Assembly (NCBI RefSeq): GCF_007753265.1
Contig: NZ_CP036349.1
Span: 4,311,363 to 4,375,362, forward strand
From: Botrimarina mediterranea
Lineage (GTDB): Bacteria; Planctomycetota; Planctomycetia; Pirellulales; Lacipirellulaceae
Direction: 5' to 3'
DNA length: 64,000 nt
Shown: positions 36,230-46,016 of the stretch, in pieces
Numbering within the stretch: position 1 is the stretch's first letter
Layout: each line of letters begins with the position of its first letter
The notes under the pieces: generated by a model
Database searches by the model: none
The model's input: only the letters and a program-made list of their open reading frames with translations
Told to the model about the DNA's origin: nothing
Made by a program: the position numbers and the translations under genes

Positions 36230-39200
36230 TCAGAGTCGCTGCTCGTCCCTTTCGCTCACCACCCGCTCACCCTCTTTCCTCCCGAACAACCAGAATAGCG
36301 CCGGGTGAACGAAGAAGTCCAGCAGCGTGCTGCTAATCACGCCGCCGAGGATGACGGTGGCGACGGGGTAGAGAATCTCTTTGCCGGGTTCGCCTGCGGC
36401 TACCACAAGCGGCGCTAAGGCGATGCCCGCGGTGAGGGCGGTCATCAGCACTGGCGCCAGGCGTTCGACGCCGCCGCGGAGGATCATCTCGTGGGTCCAC
36501 GTCTCGCCCTCGTGTTTCACGAGGTGTAGATAGTGCTGCAGCAGCAGGATGCCGTTTCGTGACGCGATGCCCGCTAAGGAGATGAAGCCGACGATGCTGG
36601 CGATCGTCAGCGTTTGGCCGGTGAGCACGAGCGCGGCGACCGAGCCGATAAACGCCATCGGCACGGCGGCCATCACTTGCAGCGCGAGATTAACCGACTT
36701 GAACATGCTGTAAAGAACCAGGAAGACTCCGCCGAGCGAGGCGATAAAGAGCCAACCGATCATCCGCGACGCCTTCTGCTGGCTCTCGAACTGGCCGCTG
36801 AACTCGAAATAGTAGCCCGGCGGCAGCGCCTCTTGGATCGGGCGGAGCCGATCCTTGATGTCCTGCACGACATCCACCAAACCGCGGCCGGCCACGTTGC
36901 ACTGCACTACGATGCGTCGACGCACCTGCTCGCGGTTGACGACATTCGGGCCGGCCGACGTGTAGATACGGGCGACCGACTCCAGCGGCGCCACGCCCCC
37001 GCCGGGCGTTTCGATCGGCAAGCGGCGCAGCACCTCGATATTCTCCCGCGCGTCTTCGTCGAGCCGCACTAACAGGTCGAACGTCCTCTGGCCGATAAGC
37101 ACCTCGGAAACGACACGGCCATTCATGGCGGTCTCGATCATCTGATTAACCGCTTCGACCGACAGACCGTTGAGCAGCAGCTTGTCGCGATCAAGCTCGA
37201 TCCGCAACTGCGGGATGAGTGTTTGTTGCTCGACCAACAAGTCGCGCACTCCAGGCACGTTGGCGATCGCGGCGCGGGTCTTCTCTGCTTCGCGGCGGAG
37301 AACATCTAGATCGTCGCCGAAGATCTTGATCCCGACTTGCGCTTTGACGCCCGATAGCATATGCGAGATGAGGTGGGCGATCGGCTGCTCGGTGGCGGAG
37401 ACGACGCCGGGAAACTCGTCCATCATCGCGCGGATCGCGGCTAGCTGTTCTTCGCGGGAGCGGGGCGACTTGGGGTCGAGATCGATGAGGTATTCGCTGG
37501 CGCTCACGGGCTCGGCGTGTTCGTCAAGTTCGGCGCGGCCGGTGCGACGGGCGAACTGAATAACGTCGGGGTTCTCGGTCAACCGGCGCTCGACTTGTTG
37601 GTTGACGGCGTTGGAAGTGGCGAGCGAAGTGCCCGGCGGCAAGAGCACGTTCAGCTGTACCGTCCCTTCGTTGAACGGCGGGAGGAAGTCCCTTTCGAGT
37701 TGTAGAAGCGTCGCCATCGCAACGACCACTGCAGCGATAACGGCGATAAGATTTAGCCAAGGCATCGCGAGGCTGAACCGGATGACGCCGGTGGCTACCC
37801 ACTTCAGCAAGCGGAGCAACGGCCCGTCCTTCCCGTGACCGATGCTCTTGCTGCGCCCGAGCAACAGGTACGACAGCACCGGCGTCACAGTGAGCGACAC
37901 GCCGAGTGACGCGGCGATGGAAACGACGTACGCCACTCCAAGCGGCGCAAAGAGTCGGCCCTCCATCCCTGTCAAAGCGAACAGCGGCAGGAACGCCAGG
38001 CAGACGATGATCGTGCTGTAGACAATCGAGCTGCGGACTTCGACGCTCGCCTCGTAAACGACCTGAATCGCGGGCCTCGGCTCGGCCTGAGTGCGGTTCT
38101 CCTTGAGCCGACGAAAAATGTTTTCGACATCGACAATCGCGTCGTCGACGAGCTCACCGATTGCGACCGCCAAGCCGCCGAGTGTCATCGTGTTAATCGA
38201 CAGACCGAACCAGTGAAACACGAGCATCGTCACCGCCAGCGACAGCGGGATCGCGGTGAGCGAGATAAACGTCGTGCGGAAGTTCATCAAGAACGCGAAG
38301 AGGATGATCACCACGAGAATGCAGCCGTCGCGCAGGGCTTCGGCCACGTTGTGCAGCGCGCGATCGATGAAGGCACGCTGGGCGTAAACGGGCTCGACGC
38401 GGACATCGGCGCCGAGGGCGCCTCGCATCTCGGCTACCGCTTCCATCACTCCCTGATGGAGCTTGCGTGTATCGGCGCCGGGTTGCTTGCTGATGGTGAG
38501 AATCACGGCGGGACCCCCAGAGAAGGCTCCCCCGGTCTGACGGACGTAAGCGCTGCCGTCGCCGCGCTTGATCTGTGGTCCCTCGACAACGCGCGCCACC
38601 TCGGCGAGCGTCACCGGCCGGCCGTCGCGGACGGTGACCGGGACTTTCTTCAGGTCTTCGATGGATTTCACCCGACCCAGCGCGCGGACGAGCAGTTCGT
38701 TCGGGCCTTGCTGGTCGAGGTAGCCGCCCGTCGCGTTCTGATTCGAGCTGGCGATCGCTTCGCGGATATCGGCTAGCGTCACGCCGTAGCGCCGCTGGGC
38801 TTCGGCGTTCACCAACACTTGGAACTGCTTACGGCCGCCACCCATCGTGAAGACCTGGGCGACGCCGGGAACCGTCAACAGCCGCTGCCGCAGCACCCAG
38901 TCCGCGCGGGTGCGCAGCTCGATAGGGTCGGTGGCCCCCGCCTCGCTCCACATGCCCAGCACGAGAACTTGTCCCATGATGGACGAGATCGGCGCCAACT
39001 GTGGTTGCACCCCTTCGGGCATCCTCTCGGCGACCATCGCGAGCCGTTCGGCGACGACCTGTCGGTCGATGTAGATGTCGGTGCCGTAGTCGAACTCGAC
39101 ATAGATCACCGACAGCCCGATGCCTGAAGCGCTACGGACCGCGATCACGCCGTTGGCGCCGTTGAACGCGGTCTCGAGTGGGAAAGTGATGAGCGACTCG

Positions 39201-39382
39201 ACCTCTTCGGGCGCGAGTCCCGGCGCCTCGGTCATGACGACGACGCGCGGACGATCGAGGTCGGGAAAGACGTCGATCGGCATCAAGGTCGCCGACCACA
39301 CGCCCGCCGCCATGACCGCGCACGCCAAGCCTAGCACCAGCAACTGATTACGCAACGAGAATCGGATAACGGCGTTGAGCAT
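36230..39382 (-). CDS. Heavy-metal RND efflux pump, CusA/CzcA-like
   Basis: Proton-driven inner-membrane pump of the HME-RND family, 1050 residues, exporting monovalent (Cus) or divalent (Czc) cations. Twelve transmembrane segments and two large periplasmic loops are evident. The TM4 region reads GELVDDAIVDVENIFRR, with the Asp/Glu proton-relay residues of the family. The R-x-G-Q-R-M-P-E like substrate residues cannot be placed by eye, so copper versus zinc/cobalt/nickel stays open. It is last in a four-gene operon, 16 bases after the adaptor gene. Confidence 0.9.
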   Translation of the reverse strand: MLNAVIRFSLRNQLLVLGLACAVMAAGVWSATLMPIDVFPDLDRPRVVVMTEAPGLAPEEVESLITFPLETAFNGANGVIAVRSASGIGLSVIYVEFDYGTDIYIDRQVVAERLAMVAERMPEGVQPQLAPISSIMGQVLVLGMWSEAGATDPIELRTRADWVLRQRLLTVPGVAQVFTMGGGRKQFQVLVNAEAQRRYGVTLADIREAIASSNQNATGGYLDQQGPNELLVRALGRVKSIEDLKKVPVTVRDGRPVTLAEVARVVEGPQIKRGDGSAYVRQTGGAFSGGPAVILTISKQPGADTRKLHQGVMEAVAEMRGALGADVRVEPVYAQRAFIDRALHNVAEALRDGCILVVIILFAFLMNFRTTFISLTAIPLSLAVTMLVFHWFGLSINTMTLGGLAVAIGELVDDAIVDVENIFRRLKENRTQAEPRPAIQVVYEASVEVRSSIVYSTIIVCLAFLPLFALTGMEGRLFAPLGVAYVVSIAASLGVSLTVTPVLSYLLLGRSKSIGHGKDGPLLRLLKWVATGVIRFSLAMPWLNLIAVIAAVVVAMATLLQLERDFLPPFNEGTVQLNVLLPPGTSLATSNAVNQQVERRLTENPDVIQFARRTGRAELDEHAEPVSASEYLIDLDPKSPRSREEQLAAIRAMMDEFPGVVSATEQPIAHLISHMLSGVKAQVGIKIFGDDLDVLRREAEKTRAAIANVPGVRDLLVEQQTLIPQLRIELDRDKLLLNGLSVEAVNQMIETAMNGRVVSEVLIGQRTFDLLVRLDEDARENIEVLRRLPIETPGGGVAPLESVARIYTSAGPNVVNREQVRRRIVVQCNVAGRGLVDVVQDIKDRLRPIQEALPPGYYFEFSGQFESQQKASRMIGWLFIASLGGVFLVLYSMFKSVNLALQVMAAVPMAFIGSVAALVLTGQTLTIASIVGFISLAGIASRNGILLLQHYLHLVKHEGETWTHEMILRGGVERLAPVLMTALTAGIALAPLVVAAGEPGKEILYPVATVILGGVISSTLLDFFVHPALFWLFGRKEGERVVSERDEQRL

Positions 39383-39398
39383 CGTGCGAGGCGCCTGA

Positions 39399-40934
39399 TC
39401 AGTGGTTGTGGCCGGCGTGGGGATCGATAGCTCCGCCCGCCTTGTTCTTCAGAGCGAGCTGCATCTGGTGCGCGCCGGTCATCGCGACGGAGTCGCCCGG
39501 GAAGACGGCGCCGTCGTTGGCGACCACCACCGAGCGTCGATCGCGGTAACGCTCGTGGACCGCGATGCGATCGAAGTGGTCGCCGTTCTGCACGAACACA
39601 AAGCTGTCGGGCCCTTCCTTCACGACCGCTCCGGCCGGCAGCACGATCTGGTCGGCCCACTCCTCCACGGGAACGCGCAGTTGCATCCGCTGCCCCGGCC
39701 TGTAGCGCCACGATAAAAATCGTTGACCCGATTCGTTCTGGGTGTCTTCGACAATCTCGTTCTTCAGCGAGACATAGAACGGAAGCGTCCGCGAAGCGGC
39801 GTTCACTTCGTTCGCCAAGTAAGCAATCGATAGACCTGTCAAGTCGCGCTCGGAGCCGAGTTGTTCGACGACCGCTGTCGCCTTCCAACCACGGCGTTTG
39901 GCCTCGGCGACCGCAGTGGCGTCGGTCTCGAAGGCGGCGCCCTCGATATAGAGCTCGCTGTAGTCGGCGAGCACACAAAGCACGTCGCCCGTGTTGACGG
40001 TTTCTCCCTTGTGGATGTCGAGCGATTGGACCACGAGCGGGTCACTCGCCGGCGTATGGTGTGTGGGCTCGTCATCGGTCGCCGCCTCTTCGTCCGTGAA
40101 GAGCGCCTGCTGGACCGGCGGCGTGTTGGAGAGTTGAATGCCATCTCCGTGTGGGTGGCTGTGATCGTCAAGGCTCGGGGCAAAAACCCGCATCTGCGTG
40201 AGGAGCCGTCGGTCCGTAGCGATTCGATCAACCTGTTCCATCGACAGCCCGTGCAACCGCAGGGCTTCGCGCTGCGAAGCAAGCGACGCCAGTAGCTTGT
40301 CGCGCGCGTACTTGCGTTCTAACAGCACCTTTCCCGGCACGGCGCCGCTGGCGCTGACCTCTTCGAGTCGAGCGACCTCTTTCTCCTCGACATCGAGATT
40401 GCCGAGTGTTTGCAAGAACTCCTTCTGAGAGTTCACAAGGTCCTCATGGGTCAAACGTAACTCGAATAGCAGCGTCCCCGGTGTGACAGCTTCCCCCGTG
40501 ACGGCGTGAACATGGGTGACAACTCCCGTCATCGGAGCGCTTACCGGTAGTCGACTGCGACCGGGACGTTCGACGACGACGGCTGGGACCGAAACGCTGC
40601 GTACGTAGGTCGAAGTCTCGACGGGACGGACCGTCTCCGGGCCAAGGCCGAGGTTGGCCATCGCCGCTGCGGAAAGCTCGAGCGAGGCTTCCTCGCTGTG
40701 GCCCTCATGGTTGTGATCGTGGTCATGATCCGCGTGCTCATCGTCATGGACCTCGTGATCGTGACCTTCATGGTCATCGTGATCGTCGTGATCCACGGCG
40801 GTATCACCTCGCCACGCGCGGGCCCAACGGGCCACGGGCGTGTCCAACGATGCGACGACAACGCCACCGGCAAACGCGATCAATGCTAGAGCCAGTCCCA
40901 GCACGGCCGTTACGCCACGAATCGGTGATGGCAT
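39399..40934 (-). CDS. RND periplasmic adaptor, CusB/CzcB-like, with His-rich N-terminus
   Basis: Membrane-fusion protein of 511 residues linking the pump to an outer-membrane channel. The N-terminal anchor (about residues 8-30) is followed by about 35 residues of His/Asp/Glu (HDDHDDHEGHDHEVHDDEHA...) that could capture metal. Barrel-sandwich halves (SAPMTGVVTHVHAVTGEAV; IHKGETVNTGDVLCVLADYS), a helical hairpin and beta-barrels follow. It also ends in DPHAGHNH. The central insert has more His (DDHSHPHGDG; THHTPASD). AAGGA lies seven bases before the ATG at 40934. Confidence 0.88.
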   Translation of the reverse strand: MPSPIRGVTAVLGLALALIAFAGGVVVASLDTPVARWARAWRGDTAVDHDDHDDHEGHDHEVHDDEHADHDHDHNHEGHSEEASLELSAAAMANLGLGPETVRPVETSTYVRSVSVPAVVVERPGRSRLPVSAPMTGVVTHVHAVTGEAVTPGTLLFELRLTHEDLVNSQKEFLQTLGNLDVEEKEVARLEEVSASGAVPGKVLLERKYARDKLLASLASQREALRLHGLSMEQVDRIATDRRLLTQMRVFAPSLDDHSHPHGDGIQLSNTPPVQQALFTDEEAATDDEPTHHTPASDPLVVQSLDIHKGETVNTGDVLCVLADYSELYIEGAAFETDATAVAEAKRRGWKATAVVEQLGSERDLTGLSIAYLANEVNAASRTLPFYVSLKNEIVEDTQNESGQRFLSWRYRPGQRMQLRVPVEEWADQIVLPAGAVVKEGPDSFVFVQNGDHFDRIAVHERYRDRRSVVVANDGAVFPGDSVAMTGAHQMQLALKNKAGGAIDPHAGHNH

Positions 40935-41007
40935 GCTGCAATCCTTATCGAAACGATCCGCCGGGCGCTGGCCGACGCGCCAGCGCCCGGGGACCAATCA
41001 TGACTTA

Positions 41008-41505
41008 TCAGTGCTGGTGACCGCTGTGGTCGTGATGCAGCGTCGTGGAGTACGGCTTTCCAGCGATCCGCAGCGCGAGCTTAGCGACCGCGTTGTGCGA
41101 GTGCAGGTCGTTCATCAACGTCTTGCCAACGGCCGCGTACATCGCCGTTGGGCCAGCGTTCTGTCCGTCGGCGTACAGCGGGGTCAGCTTGTGCTGCCGC
41201 GGCGCACCGCCGCCACGGACGTTGATCAGCATGTGCGGTTCTTGAAGAGCGATCTGCCCTTTGGCGGCGCTGTCCAACACCACAACCGTTACCTGATTCC
41301 GTTCCTCGTCGAACACGAGCTCGGCGTGGTATTCCTCATTCCCAAGAGCGAACAGCACGCCGCCGTGGGGACCCTCCTCGTCGTGGCGATGTCCTTCATG
41401 GGCCGCATGATCGTGATCTTCGTAAACACCTGGCGCGGAAAGGACGCCGTGGGGTACCGCGACAACTGCGGTCGTGTAGAGCGCAATGAACAGGAGGGAA
41501 CGCAT
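41008..41505 (-). CDS. Exported His-rich protein of the metal-efflux operon
   Basis: A 165-residue exported protein of unknown family. The signal peptide (to about residue 23) precedes EDHDHAAHEGHRHDEEGPHGG, and the C-terminus is again His-rich (TTLHHDHSGHQH). Between them lies a compact domain with ALGNEEYHAELVFDEE and QEPHMLINVRGG. The GPHGG-x-L-x-x-L-G-x-x-x-Y-H-x-E pattern recurs beside CzcA/CusA pumps. A periplasmic metal chaperone is the likely role. It is 73 bases ahead of the adaptor gene. GAAGGATCGAAGG precedes the ATG. Confidence 0.76.
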   Translation of the reverse strand: MRSLLFIALYTTAVVAVPHGVLSAPGVYEDHDHAAHEGHRHDEEGPHGGVLFALGNEEYHAELVFDEERNQVTVVVLDSAAKGQIALQEPHMLINVRGGGAPRQHKLTPLYADGQNAGPTAMYAAVGKTLMNDLHSHNAVAKLALRIAGKPYSTTLHHDHSGHQH

Positions 41506-41654
41506 ACCTTCGATCCTTCGATTGAGAGGTGACGGTTGCACGGAGGAGCTGTTGCGCGCTAGCGCAAGCCCGATCGCAACATGACAACGAGGTCAAAGAA
41601 GTCTTCAACGCCGAGAAGGCGCTATTGCGGGGCAGAAGGCCCAAGATGCTCGCA

Positions 41655-42041
41655 TCAAATGCGCAGCAGCGTCCCACAGGCAAAGAGCGATCGCACGCCA
41701 GCCGGCGGCGGGGCCGCGTTGTTCCGCTCGTGCTGGACAACTCCTGACGTCGCCTTAGCGGGTGGCGCCATCCAGACGGTCAGCTCGACGCTGGGACTGC
41801 CGTCCGGGGACGCCGCCATGCGGACGGCCACTGGGTCCCCTTTTTCGCACTCGGCGCACCCGTCGCACGGCTTAGACGGCCGTGAGTCGTCACGATGATC
41901 TTCATGAACCTCGGACAATCCGCCGTGCAGGCAATCGCCGTGCGCCGCTTCGTCATGCCCTTCGTGATGGCAGTGACAGCCAACGGCGAGCTGCGTGTGC
42001 AGCACCGAAGCGACGAGCAGTAGGGCGACAAGAAACCGCAT
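41655..42041 (-). CDS. Exported Cys/His-rich small protein, first gene of the efflux operon
   Basis: A 128-residue exported protein. The signal peptide MRFLVALLLVASVLHTQLA is followed by GCHCHHEGHDEAAHGDCLHG and then KPCDGCAECEKGDP, clearly suited to binding soft metals. The second half lacks Cys and is Ser/Pro/Ala-rich. GGAG lies nine bases before the ATG at 42041; a much longer upstream open frame is a shadow of the divergent gene. It resembles in composition the Cys-rich proteins at 21626 and 25026. It probably senses or buffers metal; the role is inferred. Confidence 0.68.
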   Translation of the reverse strand: MRFLVALLLVASVLHTQLAVGCHCHHEGHDEAAHGDCLHGGLSEVHEDHRDDSRPSKPCDGCAECEKGDPVAVRMAASPDGSPSVELTVWMAPPAKATSGVVQHERNNAAPPPAGVRSLFACGTLLRI

Positions 42042-42275
42042 GACACAACTCTCCGCTTGATTCGTCGTCCGGTCAAGGCGGAAGACTTGACGTAAACCCA
42101 CCTCCCTACCACCGGGAGCCGTCAGAATGCGCGATCGATCGAATGTCTCTCGGTTTCGCAGCAGCCTGATTTGCCAAGTCACCGGGCCCCAATCCTTCGC
42201 GCCGGCAGCGCCACGAGTTAGCTTCTGAGGCGAAACAGGCGCCTCCCATTGCACCGCTACCCCCCACGACCCGCC

Positions 42276-44207
42276 ATGCCCCTGTCGCAGCTTCCCGGGA
42301 TTACCCTCTCCAATAGCGCAATGTCGATTCTGGAGGCGGCCGAAGCGGCTGGCCGCCTGCATCTCGCCGGCAGCGTCGAAGAGCTCGTCGCTCTGGCGAC
42401 GCCCGACGCCTCGCTCGGGCTGGGGGAAGTAGCCCCCGACGGATACTACACGGTCGGCTACGACGTGCCCGGCAACGGCTTCGTCGAGGAGGCCAAGGTC
42501 TGTCAGGTCAAGAACGGCGTCGCCGCCAACTACCTCGAGGCCTACATGCGGCGCCGCGACCCCGACTGCATGGTGGTGGGCGACAACCGGGCGACCGACA
42601 AGCCAACCTACGAGGGCCGATTTGGTGAGCCCTTCGACAAGCTGCGGAACGAGACCATCGAGTGGCTGAAGTCGCAGCCGATCGCCTGCTTCTTCTTCCG
42701 CACGGGCCTTCCGGACGAACCGCTCAACGCCGTGGCGATCGCGCCGGCGAACGCGGGCTTCTTCGCCTTGGGTTTGGCGATGCTGCAAGGCATCGTGCCG
42801 CTGGATGAGATCCGTGCAGCCGGTTCAGACTACTACCACGGCGCCGTGGTGTACGTCGCCCCGCCCTTCCGCCACACGCACTTCGATGGCCGGCAAGTCG
42901 TCGTTCACAACCGACGCCAGGAAGATGTCGGGCTGCACGAACTGTTCAGTTACAACCTTTACCCCGGCCCGTCGGCGAAGAAGGGCGTCTACGGCATGCT
43001 GCTCACGCTCGGCGAGCGACACGAGACGCCGTGGACCACTGCCCATTGCTCGACCGTCGAGGTGATGACGCCTTACGAGAACGCCACGGTCATCATGCAC
43101 GAGGGCGCCTCGGGCGGCGGCAAGAGCGAGATGCTCGAGCAGATGCATCGCGAAGCGGACGGCACTTTGCTCCTGGGCGTCAACACCGTGACGCACGACG
43201 CCCGCAAGCTGGTCTTGCCGCGCGGCTGCGCCTTACGACCCGTGACCGACGACATGGCCCTCTGCCACCCGTCGTTGCAACAGACCGACCAACGCAAGCT
43301 GTCGCTGATCGACGCCGAGAGCGCGTGGTTCCTCCGCGTCAATCACATCGACCGCTACGGCACTGACCCTTACAACGAGCGGCTCACCTGTACGCCACCG
43401 GGGCCGCTGTTGTTCCTCAACATCGAGGCCCACCCCGGGGCCACGGCGCTGATCTGGGAGCACACGATGGACGAACCGGGCAAGCCGTGCCCCAACCCGC
43501 GCGTCGTCGTGCCCCGCAAGTACGTGCCGGACGTGATCAACGGGCCGGTTACCGTTGACATCCGCAGCTTCGGCGTCCGTTGCCCGCCGTGTACGCGCGA
43601 GTTGCCGACTTACGGCATCATCGGCTTGTTCCACGTGCTGCCGCCTTCGCTGGCGTGGCTGTGGCGGCTCGTGGCGCCGCGCGGTCACGGCAACCCCTCG
43701 ATCGTCGATCAGGGGGGTATGCAGTCCGAAGGCGTCGGCTCGTTCTGGCCGTTCGCCACGGGGCGAAAGGTGGACCAGGCGAACATCCTGCTCGACCAGA
43801 TTATGCAGACCGATCACACGCAGTTCGTGCTAATCCCCAATCAAAACCTCGGCGCCTGGAAGGTGGGCTTCGCCCCACAGTGGGTGGCGCGCGAGTACCT
43901 GGCCCGCCGTGGAGCGGCGAAGTTCAAGAACGGCGACCTCAAGGCGTCACGCTGCCCCCTGTTGGGCTACCACAAGGAAACGCTGCAAGTCGAAGGCCAG
44001 ACCATCGGCAAGTGGTTCATGGACGTGTCGCAGCAGCCGGAGGTAGGCGAGGAAGCGTACGACCTCGGCGCCAAGATTCTCACCGAATTCTTCCACACCC
44101 AGCTGCGGGAGTTCACCGTCCCCGACCTCCAGTCCCGCGGCCGCGAAATCATTGAGGCTTGCCTCGGCGGGGCTTCGGTGGAGGACTACGCCAAGCTGGG
44201 GGTTTAA
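42276..44207 (+). CDS. DUF4914 family protein, PEP-carboxykinase-like P-loop fold
   Basis: Cytosolic protein of 643 residues. It has a PEP-carboxykinase-like nucleotide site with MHEGASGGGKSEMLEQ (about residues 280-295, P-loop with Gly-Lys-Ser). Other conserved stretches are FDGRQVVVHNRR, NIEAHPGATALIWEHT and DVIDIRSFG-like VDIRSFGVRCPPC. The length and these motifs match DUF4914. No reaction is established for the family; a kinase or carboxykinase-like activity is inference. The ATG at 42276 is used; the gene is divergent from the metal-efflux operon. Confidence 0.75.
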   Translation: MPLSQLPGITLSNSAMSILEAAEAAGRLHLAGSVEELVALATPDASLGLGEVAPDGYYTVGYDVPGNGFVEEAKVCQVKNGVAANYLEAYMRRRDPDCMVVGDNRATDKPTYEGRFGEPFDKLRNETIEWLKSQPIACFFFRTGLPDEPLNAVAIAPANAGFFALGLAMLQGIVPLDEIRAAGSDYYHGAVVYVAPPFRHTHFDGRQVVVHNRRQEDVGLHELFSYNLYPGPSAKKGVYGMLLTLGERHETPWTTAHCSTVEVMTPYENATVIMHEGASGGGKSEMLEQMHREADGTLLLGVNTVTHDARKLVLPRGCALRPVTDDMALCHPSLQQTDQRKLSLIDAESAWFLRVNHIDRYGTDPYNERLTCTPPGPLLFLNIEAHPGATALIWEHTMDEPGKPCPNPRVVVPRKYVPDVINGPVTVDIRSFGVRCPPCTRELPTYGIIGLFHVLPPSLAWLWRLVAPRGHGNPSIVDQGGMQSEGVGSFWPFATGRKVDQANILLDQIMQTDHTQFVLIPNQNLGAWKVGFAPQWVAREYLARRGAAKFKNGDLKASRCPLLGYHKETLQVEGQTIGKWFMDVSQQPEVGEEAYDLGAKILTEFFHTQLREFTVPDLQSRGREIIEACLGGASVEDYAKLGV

Positions 44208-44409
44208 TCCCACAGCCTCAACGTTTGTCGCTACGTTCCCGTGCTGAACCGGGCCGCTGCTGAGCGTCTGTCCATTTCCAGCGATCTTATTTAGTTGTGT
44301 GGCCGCCTCAGACGATTTATCGTGCCATCACGGCCTTCTTTGAGATTCTTGATGCGGTGATTTGACGCCACATCCGATAGCGGTCAACTAACAAGTTGAG
44401 TTGGAGCTA

Positions 44410-45930
44410 ATGAGCATCACGGCTATAGCACTCCGCGCCATGGCGGCGGGGTGTTTGTTGGCGCCGACTACGGTCAGTGCGCTCGACTTGAGTGTGCCCG
44501 CGATCCACGGTGACATCTCACGGTTAGCTCTTGGCGACGGAACCGGTGTCATTGTTGGCGTTGTTGATAGCGGCGTTGACGACACGCACCCGGCTCTAGC
44601 GGGGTTCGATTCACAGGGGCTCCCGAGACTCGTGGCGGAAGCCAACTTCGTGGCAAGCGAGCCGGGTAACACGGGAGACGATGTCCACGGCCACGGCACT
44701 TGGATCGCCAGCGTCATCGGAAGCAGCGACGCAACTCACACGGGGCTGGCGCCGGATTCCCGCTATATCAACGCACGTGTGCTCGACAACAACAACGGCT
44801 TCCCGAGCGATGTGCAAGTCCGAAACGGCCTCGGGTTCGCCATCGATAACGGCGCCGATGTCGTTAACCTGTCGCTCAACTACTTCGCCACAACGAGCGG
44901 GGGCAATACTCAGTTAGAGTACATGATTGATTGGGCGGCTGATAAACAGGGCGTCGTCTGCGCCATCTGCACTGGCAATATTGGTCAGGGGAACGGCGCC
45001 ACAACGGTGCGTGGCCCAGGGAGCGCTTACAACGGAATCACGGTCGGCAAAACGGACGGTCGCTTCCTCCGAGTCGACAACGATAGCGCAACCTCTTACA
45101 CACAGAACGGGCGGATGAAGCCCGATGTCGTGGCGCCCGGCGTTTCGATCACGATGGCTAATGACGATTGGGAGACGCAATCCGATTTCAACACGGCCAG
45201 CGGCTGCAGCTTCGCCACGCCGCATGTCGCGGGTCTGATTGCCCAGCAGATCGAGGCCGGCCGACGACACGGTCTCAGCGTTGATCCGAAAGTCATCCGC
45301 GCCACCGTTCTGAATTCGGCGTCGAAGCAGGTCCTCGACAAGCAAGGGCAGGCGTGGGCGACCGACGGAGTCACCCGCCCACTCGACCCCGATTCGGGCG
45401 CAGGACAGGTTGACGGCGCCAACCTGGCGACTCAATACCTCGCCAGAGAGCAATCACCTGGAATAGTAGCCGCAGTTGGCTGGGACCTCAGCGAAGCCGT
45501 CGGTGGCGCGTCTGTCGATTACACCTTTGACGCCCCGCTCGTCCTCGGGTCGCACCTCACAGCAACGCTGGCATGGTCGCGGCATATCGGTCGCATAGAC
45601 CGGGGTCGGGTCGGCGTCGACGCCTCTGACAGCTTCTTCCTCGAAGAAGCGCTCGACAACCTCGACCTACAGTTGCTTGCCGACGGGGTCTTAGTCGCCG
45701 AGTCGCGGAGCCAGCTCGACAACATCGAGCATCTGTTCACGCCGATCACCGCGGCGGCTACTTACACGCTGCGGGTCGTCGGCACATCGATCACCGGCGC
45801 GTCACTGAGCGAGGCGTTCGCCATCGCTTGGTCGGCGGTTGCCGTGCCCGAACCCGCATCGAGTATCTTTGTCGCCTTCGGACTGTTTGCCGCTCTGCCT
45901 CTAACCGGACGAAGAGTTGTTCGTGGTTAG
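44410..45930 (+). CDS. PEP-CTERM subtilisin-like (S8) protease
   Basis: Exported serine protease of 506 residues. Signal peptide to about residue 24 (TTVSA). There is no propeptide domain of usual size; the catalytic domain starts almost at once. The triad is Asp53 in VDSGVDD, His95 in HGHGTW and Ser267 in the variant GCSFATPHVAG, where Cys-Ser-Phe replaces the usual T-S-M. A C-terminal beta domain (about 365-480) precedes VPEPASSIFVAFGLFAALPL-GRR. The ATG at 44410 was chosen over the in-frame TTG at 44401. Confidence 0.87.
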   Translation: MSITAIALRAMAAGCLLAPTTVSALDLSVPAIHGDISRLALGDGTGVIVGVVDSGVDDTHPALAGFDSQGLPRLVAEANFVASEPGNTGDDVHGHGTWIASVIGSSDATHTGLAPDSRYINARVLDNNNGFPSDVQVRNGLGFAIDNGADVVNLSLNYFATTSGGNTQLEYMIDWAADKQGVVCAICTGNIGQGNGATTVRGPGSAYNGITVGKTDGRFLRVDNDSATSYTQNGRMKPDVVAPGVSITMANDDWETQSDFNTASGCSFATPHVAGLIAQQIEAGRRHGLSVDPKVIRATVLNSASKQVLDKQGQAWATDGVTRPLDPDSGAGQVDGANLATQYLAREQSPGIVAAVGWDLSEAVGGASVDYTFDAPLVLGSHLTATLAWSRHIGRIDRGRVGVDASDSFFLEEALDNLDLQLLADGVLVAESRSQLDNIEHLFTPITAAATYTLRVVGTSITGASLSEAFAIAWSAVAVPEPASSIFVAFGLFAALPLTGRRVVRG

Positions 45931-46016
45931 CCTCCTCAGGCGAAGCGGGCATGCGAAACCCGACCCAAGTCTTTCGCAGTCGTGCCACTGAGTCCGTTTC
46001 CTACTGTGCAACTCTA

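Noticed and set aside
41655-42788. A 377-residue frame extending upstream of the Cys/His-rich exported protein
   Set aside because: Only the part from the ATG at 42041 has a signal peptide and ribosome site; the upstream part is antisense to the DUF4914 gene.
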